Below the pieces are notes generated by a model. The model did not search any database. It worked only from the letters and a program-made list of their open reading frames with translations, and was not told the origin of the DNA. DNA of 64,000 bases from Stenotrophomonas hibiscicola ATCC 19867 (GTDB lineage: Bacteria > Pseudomonadota > Gammaproteobacteria > Xanthomonadales > Xanthomonadaceae): contig NZ_KB907503.1 of the NCBI RefSeq assembly GCF_000382065.1, positions 308,682-372,681 of the forward strand, in the 5' to 3' direction. The translations under genes were made by a program, and so were the position numbers. Below are positions 42,297 to 50,084 of this stretch, piece by piece (position 1 is the stretch's first letter; each line of letters opens with the position of its first letter).

Positions 42297-45200
42297 TCAG
42301 GCATCGCTGTTGCCGGCGTCGCGCAGCGCGCCGAGGAAGGCGCGCAGCGAGGCCGGCTTGATCGGCTTGGTCAGCACGCGGTAGCCGCGTTCGCGCGCCA
42401 TCCGCTTCAACTCGTCGCGACCATCGGCGGTCAGCAGCGCGCCGGGCAACGGGTAGCCCGCAGCCTCGCGAAGTGCCACCAGCGCATCCAGGCCATCCAT
42501 GCGGTCGTGCAGGTGGTAGTCCACCAGCATCACCTGCGGGCGCTCGGCGATCTTCTCCAGCGCCTGGTCGACGGTGGCGGCAGTGATCACCTGCACCTGC
42601 CACCGGCCCAGCAGCGCGCGCATGCCGTCGAGGATTTCCTCGTCGTTGTCCACGCACAGCACCCGCAGGCCCGCCAGCGAATCGCTGCGCACCGGTGTGG
42701 CCATGGCCTGGGTCGCCTTGGCAGGCTCGGTGTAGCCGGGCAAGGGCGCAACCCGCGGCAGGATGATCGAGAACATCGAGCCACTGCCAACGCGGCTGCG
42801 TGCGTTGAGGCGATGGTCGAGCAGGCGCGAGATGCGCTGGCAGATCGACAGGCCCAGGCCCAACCCCTGCTCTCCCCAGTCGAACGGCTGCTGGTAGCGG
42901 TGGAACTCGTCGAAGATCTGCCGCATATGGTGTTCGGGAATGCCCGGGCCGGTATCCCACACCTGCAGTTCCACTTCGTCGCCGCGCTGGCGCACGGCCA
43001 GCACGATGCGCCCTTGGCGCGTGTAACGCAGCGCATTGGCCAGGAAGTTCTGCAGCACGCGGCGCAGCAGCCGGCGATCACTGCGCACCCAGGCCGCGCG
43101 CGCGAACAGGTCCAGGCGCAGGCCACGACCGGCGGCGACCGGCGTGTACTGCGCAGCCAGCTCGCGCATCAACGCACTCACATCGAACTCGCCGATCACC
43201 GGGTGCAGGCCACCGGCATCCAGCCGCGATACGTCCAGCAGACCATCCAGCAGTTCTTCGGCCGCACGCAGCGACGCGTCTACGCGTTCGGCTAGATGCT
43301 TCTGCTCGTCGCTCACGTGATCGCTGTCGCGCAGTGCGGACGCAAACAGCCGCGCGGCATTCAACGGTTGCAGCACGTCATGGCTGATCGCCGCCAGGAA
43401 GCGGGTCTTCGACTGCTGCGCGACCTCGGCCTCATGCGAGCGCTCGGCCACGCGCTGCTCCAGCGTTTCGTTGGCTTCAAGCAGCGCCTTTTCGGCGTGC
43501 TTGTAGTCGGTGATGTCGTTGTAGCTGGTCACGTAGCCGCCGCCGGGCAGCGCCTGGCCGCGCATCTCGATCACCTTGCCGTCGCTGCGGGTGCGCTCGA
43601 ACACGTGCGGCGAACCGGCGCGCATGTAGCCGATGCGGCGGTTGATCTGCACTTCGATATCGCCCTCGCCCAGCTCGCCGCGCTCGGCGTTGTAGCGGAT
43701 CAGGTCGGCCACCGGGCGGCCCACGTAGAGCATGCCGTCGGGGTAACCGAACATGTCCTGGTAGCGGCGGTTCCACGCGGTCAGGCGCATGTCCGGATCG
43801 ACCACGCTGACCCCGGCGCTGATGTTCTCCAGCGTGGTCGACAGGATCTCGCGGTTGAAGCGCAGTTCCTGCCCGGCTTCGTCCAGCACCGCCACCACTT
43901 CGCCAAGGTCCATGCCCGAGCCACGCAGCAGGCTGGTCAGCAGCAGGCGCGCCGAGGCCGCACCAATCGACGCGGCCAGCAGGCGTTCGGTGAACTGCAC
44001 CCACGGCCGGTCGGCCGGCGCCGAGGATTGCAGCTCGCGGCCCAGCGACTGTGCCTGCTCGAAGAACGAGCGCCGCGCATGGCGCTCGCCGACCACGCGC
44101 GAGGCCAGTGCCAGCAGGTCGCCCACGTGCACATGACCGGGCCAGCCACCGGCCACCGACGGGCGCTCGGCATACGGGTCGAGGAACGGCGCGGCGCGCA
44201 GCCGCTCGTCCACACCGGGGCGCCAGCGCGCGGACACCAGCATCATCGTCGCCGCGTTGACCAGCAGCGACCAGAACGTGCCGTGGGTCAGCGGATCCCA
44301 GCCGGACATGCCGAACAGCTGCTGCGGACGCAGCCACTCGATGCCGAACGGGCCGTGCTGCACCCAGGCGGCGTCGACCCAGCCGGCCATGGTCATCGCC
44401 GGCAGCAGCAGGGTGTACAGCCAGGTGGCGAAGCCGAGCAGCATGCCCACCTCGACACCACGCCGGCTGGCACCGCGCCAGTACAGGCCGCCGATCAGGC
44501 CGGGCGCGAACTGCGCTACCGCCGCGAACGCCATCAGGCCGTACGAGGCCAACGTGCTGTCGTTGCTGCTGGTGCGGTAGTAGCTGTACGCCATCAGCGC
44601 CAGCAGCAGGATCGCCAGGCGGCGGATCCACAGCACGCGCGAGGCGACGTCGGCGGCCTCCTGGTGGTCACCGCTCCGACGCAGCAGCACCGGCATCACC
44701 AGGTCGTTGCTGACCATGGTGGCCAGCGCGATGGACGACACGATGACCATGCCGGTGGCCGCCGAAAAGCCGCCCACGTAGGCGATCAGCGCCAGTGCGT
44801 TGCGGCCCTCGGCCAGCGGCAGGGCCAGCACCATCGAGTCGTCGGCGACGCTGCCGCCGGTGCCAAACAGGGTCACGCCGGCGGTGGCGATCGGCAGCAC
44901 CATGCCCGAGATCAGCACCAGGTAGCCGCCGAACATCCAGCGCGCGCGGCGCACGTCGCGCACATCGCCGCACTCGACCACGGCCACGTGGAACTGGCGC
45001 GGCAGGCAGATGATGGCCAGGAAACTGAGCAGGGTCTGCGAGATGAAGCCCACCGGCGGCAGGCCGGTGAACAGCGTATGCACCGACTCGACCACCGCGT
45101 CGGTGCGGTTGCTCAGCCACAGGTAGGCGAACACGCCCACTGCCACCATCGCCAGCAGCTTGATCACCGATTCGAAGGCGATCGCCAGCATCATGCCGTG

Positions 45201-45755
45201 GTGGTGCTCGGTGGCATCGACCTGGCGGGTGCCGAACAGGGTGGCGAACAACGCCATCAGCAGCGCCACGTACAGCGCCGGATCGGTGAAGAAGCCGGTC
45301 GGGCCGGTGTTGCCGGTCAGTACCTGCAGGCTCATCGCCACTGCTTTGTACTGCAGCGCCAGGTACGGAATGATGCCAATCAGCGCGATGATCGCCACCA
45401 ACGCCGCCAGCCGCCGCGAACGGCCGAAGCGCGAAGAGATGAAATCGGCGATGGAAACCACGTTCTGGCTGCGCGCGATCAGCGCCAGGCGCTCGATGAT
45501 GCGCCAGCCGAACAGCAGCAGCAGCAGCGGGCCGATGTAGATGGGCAGGTAGCCCACGCCGTTGCGCACGGCGGTGCCGACCGCGCCGTAGAAGGTCCAC
45601 GACGAGCAGTACACCGCCAACGCCAGGCTGTAGACCACCGGCCGCAGCCACGGCCGGTCGGGATACATCGGCCGGCGGTCACCCCACCACGCCACGCCGA
45701 ACAGCAGTGCGGCATAGGCAACCGAGACCAGCAGCAGAACCCAACTGGAGACCAC
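42297..45755 (-). CDS. crbS: Hybrid sensor histidine kinase with SSS transporter domain, CrbS/MxtR-like
   Basis: A 1152-residue inner membrane protein. About residues 1-530 form a sodium/solute symporter (SSS) domain with some 13 membrane helices (LIARSQNVVSIADFISSRFGRS, GTRQVDATEHHHGMMLAIAFESVIKLLAM). A PAS domain follows (ENISAGVSVVDPDMRLTAWNRRYQDMFGYP), then the kinase with phospho-His792 in AAISHDVLQPLNAARLF, N and G boxes (NFLANALRYTRQ; DTGPGIPEHH; GLGLGLSICQRI), and a receiver with Asp1079 in VMLVDYHLHD. This architecture is that of CrbS/MxtR, which controls acs through CrbR. I start it at GTG 45755. It is 1.5 kb from the crbR-like gene, with mntP and the transposase between. Confidence 0.87.
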   Translation of the reverse strand: MVSSWVLLLVSVAYAALLFGVAWWGDRRPMYPDRPWLRPVVYSLALAVYCSSWTFYGAVGTAVRNGVGYLPIYIGPLLLLLFGWRIIERLALIARSQNVVSIADFISSRFGRSRRLAALVAIIALIGIIPYLALQYKAVAMSLQVLTGNTGPTGFFTDPALYVALLMALFATLFGTRQVDATEHHHGMMLAIAFESVIKLLAMVAVGVFAYLWLSNRTDAVVESVHTLFTGLPPVGFISQTLLSFLAIICLPRQFHVAVVECGDVRDVRRARWMFGGYLVLISGMVLPIATAGVTLFGTGGSVADDSMVLALPLAEGRNALALIAYVGGFSAATGMVIVSSIALATMVSNDLVMPVLLRRSGDHQEAADVASRVLWIRRLAILLLALMAYSYYRTSSNDSTLASYGLMAFAAVAQFAPGLIGGLYWRGASRRGVEVGMLLGFATWLYTLLLPAMTMAGWVDAAWVQHGPFGIEWLRPQQLFGMSGWDPLTHGTFWSLLVNAATMMLVSARWRPGVDERLRAAPFLDPYAERPSVAGGWPGHVHVGDLLALASRVVGERHARRSFFEQAQSLGRELQSSAPADRPWVQFTERLLAASIGAASARLLLTSLLRGSGMDLGEVVAVLDEAGQELRFNREILSTTLENISAGVSVVDPDMRLTAWNRRYQDMFGYPDGMLYVGRPVADLIRYNAERGELGEGDIEVQINRRIGYMRAGSPHVFERTRSDGKVIEMRGQALPGGGYVTSYNDITDYKHAEKALLEANETLEQRVAERSHEAEVAQQSKTRFLAAISHDVLQPLNAARLFASALRDSDHVSDEQKHLAERVDASLRAAEELLDGLLDVSRLDAGGLHPVIGEFDVSALMRELAAQYTPVAAGRGLRLDLFARAAWVRSDRRLLRRVLQNFLANALRYTRQGRIVLAVRQRGDEVELQVWDTGPGIPEHHMRQIFDEFHRYQQPFDWGEQGLGLGLSICQRISRLLDHRLNARSRVGSGSMFSIILPRVAPLPGYTEPAKATQAMATPVRSDSLAGLRVLCVDNDEEILDGMRALLGRWQVQVITAATVDQALEKIAERPQVMLVDYHLHDRMDGLDALVALREAAGYPLPGALLTADGRDELKRMARERGYRVLTKPIKPASLRAFLGALRDAGNSDA

Positions 45756-45823
45756 GCGTGCGTTTCCGTCGGAAGAACCCGCAGTGTAGGCCAGGCGTGG
45801 CCGGGGGTGCGGGCTCGTTGGGG

Positions 45824-45883
45824 CAACCACCCCCACCAGGGTGGGGGCCTACGCGGTGCGGGCCACGACCGTTGGTCGTGGCC
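45824..45883. repeat. SMAG-like palindromes of the AGGGTGGGGG and ACGACCGTTGGTCGT class
   Basis: An inverse unit ending GGGGGCCTAC (45824-45852; on the minus strand it starts GTAGGCCCCCACCCTGG) and a palindrome GGCCACGACCGTTGGTCGTGGCC (45861-45883). They fill the gap between crbS and the S46 peptidase gene. Confidence 0.75.
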
Positions 45884-45889
45884 GGCTTC

Positions 45890-48037
45890 TTACTGGGCCG
45901 GCACGCCCATTTCCTTCAGCAGTTCCGGCGCCGGGTAGACCTTGGCCAGCAGCCAGCGCAGGTAGCGCATGTCTACGTGCACGGCGCGCTTGTAGCGCGG
46001 GTCGAACCACCAGCTGGCGCTGACCGACTCCCAGTTGCTGTCGAAGTTCAGGCCGATCAGTTCGCCCTTGGCGTTGAGCACCGGCGAGCCGGAGTTGCCG
46101 CCGGTGGTATCCAGGTTGGTCAGGAAGTTGACCGTCTGGGTCTTCAGCGCCGGGTCGGCGGTGCTGCCGAAGTCACCCTTGGCGATCGCCGCCAGCAGCG
46201 GCTTGGGTGCATCGAACGGGTAGGCGTTGGTGTTCTTCTCGACGATGCCGGCCACGGTGGTCACCGGCGAATAGGTCACGCCATCACGCGGGTGCAGCGC
46301 CTCGACCTTGCCGTAGCTGATGCGCAGGGTGCGGTTGGCGTCCGGGTACACCGCACGGCCCTGCTTGGCACGCCAGGCGAACAGCGCCTGCATGTACGCC
46401 GGGCGCAGGCGCAGCTGCTCGCCTTCGCGGGTCTTGCTCTCGTTTTCGATGCGCAGCTGCGCGGCCACCAGCGGGCCGGCCACGGCGATCAGCGGATCGG
46501 CGGCCAGGGCCTTGCCTTCGCGTGCGGCGGCAAAGCGCGACAGGCGCTGCGCCTCATCGCCCAGCTGGGTTCCGGCGTACAGGGTGTCCAGCGCCGTGGC
46601 CAGCTGCTGCGGGGTGCGGCCGAAGGCCGCGTCGAACTCGGCCACGCGCTGCGCGTCCGGCAGCTGCTGGTAGCGGGTCAGCAGGGTGGTCAGCAGGGCC
46701 TTCTCGACCTCCGGCGCGTAGCGGCGCTGGACCTGCTTGAGCACGCCTTCGATCATCGCCTGGTCGCGCTGCTGGTAACCGCTCTCGCGCTGCGCGTCAG
46801 GCTTGGCCGATTCGATGCGCAGGCGCTCCAGCAGCAGCGCAGAGCGCAGCAGCTGGCTCTGCGCGGCGATCTGGTCCAGCAGCAGGTCACGCTCGCCCAC
46901 CGCCGCGCCCTGCGACAGGTTGGCCAGCAACGCCTTGATGTCGCCCTGGTACTTGCGGTCGGTCGCGGCCAGCATCGCGGTCTCGTCGGCGGCACGCTGG
47001 GCCTTGGCGTCGCTGCGCAGCAGGCCTTCCAGTTCGCCAGCGGCGCGCTTGCGGTTGTTCTTCAGCGACTGCAGCTGCGAGGCATAGCGGGTACGCGCCT
47101 GCGCGTCCTTGGCGGTGGCGGCCTCGATGGTGTCGATCATCTGCTGGAACACCGACACGCGGCGCGGCAGCACGGCATCGATCTGGCCGGCGAATTCGGC
47201 CGCGGTGCGGTGGCGGTAGGTGATGCCCGGGTAACCGGCCAGCATCGCGTAGTCGCCTTCCTTCGGGCCTTCCACCGACATCTGCAGGTGTGCCGGTGCC
47301 TGGTAGGGCACGTTGTCCTTGCTGTAGGCGGCCGGCTTGCCGTCCTTGCCCACGTAGGCGCGCAGCAGGGTGAAGTCGCCGGTGTGGCGCGGCCACATGA
47401 AGTTGTCGATCTCATCGCCGTAGTTGCCGATCGCACGCGGCGGCGCATACACCAGGCGCACGTCGCTCAGTTCCAGCTGGGCGATGCGGTAGAAGTCGGT
47501 GCCGTAGTACATGTTGGCCACCGAGCAGCGCACGCTGCCGTCCTTCTCGCACTCGGCCACGATCTGCTTGCTGGCCGCATCCACCGCATCGAAGTAGGCG
47601 CGGCCGGTCTTGCCACGGGCCTGCGCCAGCACCTGGTCGGTCACCTTGTCGAAGCCGACGGTGACCAGCACGCGGAAGTCCGGGTTGGCCGGGCGCTCGT
47701 CGGCGCGGTCCTTGGCGATGAAGCCACCGTTGATGAGGTCGTGCTCGGGCGAGCTGTTGTACTGGATCACGCCCATCGCCACGTGGTGGTTGGTGAGCAG
47801 CAGGCCGTCGGAGGACACGAAGGAGCCGGTGCCACCACCGGCACGCACCACGGCACTCAGCGGCGGTGCAGTGACGTTGGCCAGGTCGGCCGGATTGCCC
47901 TTGAAGCCTGCGGCCTGGAGCGGCTTGGCCAGTTCCGGCAGCTGGGTCGGCATCCACATGCCTTCGTCGGCGTGAGCACCGGCGGCGAGGGTCAGGCCCA
48001 GGGCCAGGGCGGTGGGAAGGGCTTTGCGTGGTGACAT
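45890..48037 (-). CDS. S46 family dipeptidyl-peptidase (DPP7/DPP11 group)
   Basis: A 715-residue secreted serine exopeptidase starting MSPRKALPTALALGLTLAAGAHA, a clear signal peptide. Catalytic landmarks are His85 in LLLTNHHVA, an Asp in the YGDEIDNFMWPRHTGDF region, and the Ser in TTGGNSGSPVLN near the C-terminus. In DPP7 and DPP11 a residue just after the LxFD element decides specificity (Gly or Arg); here it is Ser (GLNFDSNWE). It releases dipeptides from peptides in the periplasm for non-fermentative growth. Start 48037 gives the signal peptide; longer frames do not. Monocistronic. Confidence 0.92.
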   Translation of the reverse strand: MSPRKALPTALALGLTLAAGAHADEGMWMPTQLPELAKPLQAAGFKGNPADLANVTAPPLSAVVRAGGGTGSFVSSDGLLLTNHHVAMGVIQYNSSPEHDLINGGFIAKDRADERPANPDFRVLVTVGFDKVTDQVLAQARGKTGRAYFDAVDAASKQIVAECEKDGSVRCSVANMYYGTDFYRIAQLELSDVRLVYAPPRAIGNYGDEIDNFMWPRHTGDFTLLRAYVGKDGKPAAYSKDNVPYQAPAHLQMSVEGPKEGDYAMLAGYPGITYRHRTAAEFAGQIDAVLPRRVSVFQQMIDTIEAATAKDAQARTRYASQLQSLKNNRKRAAGELEGLLRSDAKAQRAADETAMLAATDRKYQGDIKALLANLSQGAAVGERDLLLDQIAAQSQLLRSALLLERLRIESAKPDAQRESGYQQRDQAMIEGVLKQVQRRYAPEVEKALLTTLLTRYQQLPDAQRVAEFDAAFGRTPQQLATALDTLYAGTQLGDEAQRLSRFAAAREGKALAADPLIAVAGPLVAAQLRIENESKTREGEQLRLRPAYMQALFAWRAKQGRAVYPDANRTLRISYGKVEALHPRDGVTYSPVTTVAGIVEKNTNAYPFDAPKPLLAAIAKGDFGSTADPALKTQTVNFLTNLDTTGGNSGSPVLNAKGELIGLNFDSNWESVSASWWFDPRYKRAVHVDMRYLRWLLAKVYPAPELLKEMGVPAQ

Positions 48038-48104
48038 GAGGCAATCCGGTACGACAGAACAGCCCGGGACCATAGCCGCTGGGGCCGGATGGGGCAACGG
48101 CCGA

Positions 48105-48133
48105 TGGTTGGGGGCACCGATGCTGGCTAGAAT
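48105..48133 (+). promoter_or_regulatory. Possible promoter of the Hsp70-remnant operon
   Basis: TGGTTG, 17 bases, TAGAAT. The -35 is weak. It is 27 bases before the ATG at 48160, with GAAGGA as ribosome site. Confidence 0.4.
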
Positions 48134-48159
48134 CAGGCACGGATACCAGGGAAGGACCG

Positions 48160-48936
48160 ATGATCGCAGGAATCGATCTGGGCACCACGCATTCGACAGG
48201 GCCATCTGCCGCCGAGGCGCTTGCCGACCGCATCGTCCGCAACGGTCAGCAACGCGATCCGGCAGACTTCGCAGCCTGGCTGCAGCAGTCCCCGGAACTG
48301 CAGCCCCCTGCGGATGCTGGCGCGGTGAACCTGGCAACCTGGCAACGGCTGATGAAGGGCACTACGCCGTTCCCGCAAGCGAACTTCGAGCAGCTGGCCG
48401 ACCGCTTCCAGTGGTATGACCGGGACAGTATCCGCGAGTGCTACGACATGGCCGCCCTCGGCCACAGCATGCACCTGTGCTGGTTGCTGGTGCCAGGCAA
48501 CGAGACCGCGCTCGCCCGTTACATGCATCTCGAGAATGCGCCGGTTTCGGTGGTGCAGGCCCGCACCCGTGTCGCCCGGCTCAGTGGCCCCTGGCACCCA
48601 CTGCGCGCGCACATCCAGGCGCTGTCCGCGCGCACGCGGCACGAAATGCGTGAAACGCTGCATTACCTTGTCGGCGTGCCTGTGATGGCGCACGTGGCGC
48701 TCCCACCGCCATTGCAGCGCAGGCAGGTCATGTTCTGGGCGGCCGCATGCGACGCCCTGCACCATTCCGTGCCGTCACGCAGACGCTTCACGCGGCGAAC
48801 GGTCACTTTGGCACTGCTTCTGACGTGCGCCCTGCTGGCCACCATCGCAATCCTCCGCGGGGCATTTTCCAGCTCCCCCGGCAATGCAGACAGTGATCGT
48901 TCAAGCCTGCAGCCCCCACACGAGGCAAACCCATGA
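48160..48936 (+). CDS. Membrane-anchored protein headed by an Hsp70 N-terminal remnant
   Basis: A 258-residue protein. Residues 1-13, MIAGIDLGTTHST, are the phosphate-1 loop start of an Hsp70 (closest in style to HscC), but no other Hsp70 part follows: the next residues (GPSAAEALADRIVRN) are unrelated and the total length is far below 560. The remainder is helical, with DPADFAAWLQQSPEL, LADRFQWYDRDS and one membrane segment near the C-terminus (TVTLALLLTCALLATIAIL). This could be a J-domain-type partner that lost its J domain when a deletion fused hscC to it. The downstream gene has similar FxxYLQ and LYQAFGWDD motifs and overlaps by 4 bases. Confidence 0.6.
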   Translation: MIAGIDLGTTHSTGPSAAEALADRIVRNGQQRDPADFAAWLQQSPELQPPADAGAVNLATWQRLMKGTTPFPQANFEQLADRFQWYDRDSIRECYDMAALGHSMHLCWLLVPGNETALARYMHLENAPVSVVQARTRVARLSGPWHPLRAHIQALSARTRHEMRETLHYLVGVPVMAHVALPPPLQRRQVMFWAAACDALHHSVPSRRRFTRRTVTLALLLTCALLATIAILRGAFSSSPGNADSDRSSLQPPHEANP

Positions 48937-50033
48937 GCAACTGGATGGACCTGCTGGAGCGCGCCAAATCCACCGACCCGCAGCCTTTCGCGGTGTACCT
49001 GCAGGGCCTGCGCAGCCAGTGGTCCCTGGACGAGCGCGCTGAAGCCAGTGCCAGGGTGCTGCAGGCGCTGCGCGCGCGGCAGGCGCCCATGAACCTGTCC
49101 GAAGCCGCGGCGCTTTACCAGGCCTTCGGCTGGGACGACGCGGGCTGCGGCCTGGCACCAGGCGAACTGCGCGAGCTGGCCGAACACGCCTGGCAGGACT
49201 GGCTGCAACTGCCCGCGCAGACCGATCTGCTGGCCCAGCAGATGGAGGCGCGTGGCGGGCGCTGGACCAGCCACGATGACGCTGCCAGCCGCCTTCAGCA
49301 GCTGCGCGAACCGCGTTCGCACCTGCGCAACCTGATGTCCGCGCTGCCGCTGCGCGTGCCGCGCCAGGCCGCAGCGTTGATGGACGTACTGGGCTGCCAG
49401 GAGGACCGTCCTCTGCCGCCCGGCATCGATGCGGGCCAAGCCCGTTTCTGGGCCGGCGCCAGCGATGTCACCCGCCTCACCGCGGCACAGTTGTCATTGC
49501 TGCGTGCACTGCTGGCAAGCGTGGCGCTGACGTTGATGGCCTTCATCGCGTTGGCCACCACCCAGATCGCCAGCACGCTGCTGCCCTACCAGTCGGAAGA
49601 GCAGCGCAGGGCGATCGTGCTGGGCACGGCAGCGCTGGCGCCACTGCTCGGCACGCTGCTGGCCATTGGCCTGCGTCATCTGTTCGTCTGGCAGAGCGCC
49701 CCTGAAGACCCGTCCGTGCCGCCTTCCCGGCTGCGTTGGCTGACCCTGCCGGTCGCCTGCGCAGCCATCGCAGCGGTCGGTACCGCCGTCTACCTGTGGG
49801 TGCCCTCGCCTTCGCTGTGGTTGGCACCGCTGTGCTGGCTGCTGGCCTGGACCGTGCTGGCCACGGCATGGATCCGCTACCAGCTGCGCCGAGGCAAGCC
49901 CGCCCGCATGGAATTGCCAGTGTCATTCCTGGTGATGCTGTCCGTGCTCAGCGTGCTGCCGGCGCTGCTGGGTGCGCTGCTGCTGTGGAGCATGGACCTG
50001 TCCGGGCACCGCCAGCGGCTGCGCCGCAGCTGA
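48933..50033 (+). CDS. Membrane protein, HscC/J-protein operon associated, function unknown
   Basis: A 366-residue protein. The first 180 residues are soluble and helical (MSNWMDLLERAKSTDPQPFAVYLQGL; ALYQAFGWDDAGCG), and the C-terminal half has about five hydrophobic segments (ALLASVALTLMAFIALATTQIA; RAIVLGTAALAPLLGTLLAIGL; LWLAPLCWLLAWTVLATAWI). Its FxxYLQ...LYQAFGWDD pattern repeats FAAWLQ...LADRFQWYD of the preceding protein, suggesting the two derive from one family. I do not recognise a named family. Coupled by ATGA to the upstream gene. A GGGTCGGA hairpin starts 8 bases after its stop. Confidence 0.6.
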   Translation: MSNWMDLLERAKSTDPQPFAVYLQGLRSQWSLDERAEASARVLQALRARQAPMNLSEAAALYQAFGWDDAGCGLAPGELRELAEHAWQDWLQLPAQTDLLAQQMEARGGRWTSHDDAASRLQQLREPRSHLRNLMSALPLRVPRQAAALMDVLGCQEDRPLPPGIDAGQARFWAGASDVTRLTAAQLSLLRALLASVALTLMAFIALATTQIASTLLPYQSEEQRRAIVLGTAALAPLLGTLLAIGLRHLFVWQSAPEDPSVPPSRLRWLTLPVACAAIAAVGTAVYLWVPSPSLWLAPLCWLLAWTVLATAWIRYQLRRGKPARMELPVSFLVMLSVLSVLPALLGALLLWSMDLSGHRQRLRRS

Positions 50034-50040
50034 AGAAGCC

Positions 50041-50082
50041 GGGGGTCGGACCCTCTCAACGAAAGGGCACCGCCCCCGACCC
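50041..50082 (+). repeat. GGGTCGGA-family hairpin, diverged copy
   Basis: GGGGGTCGGACCCTCTC-AACGAAAGGGCACCGCCCCCGACCC. The outer arms pair well (GGGGTCGG with CCGACCC), the inner part less so. It sits between the convergent membrane protein gene and tamB. Confidence 0.65.
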
Positions 50083-50084
50083 GG

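Noticed and set aside
48160..48936. A true Hsp70 gene
   Set aside because: Only the first 13 residues fit. The remaining ATPase motifs and the peptide-binding domain are missing, and the rest carries a membrane anchor.
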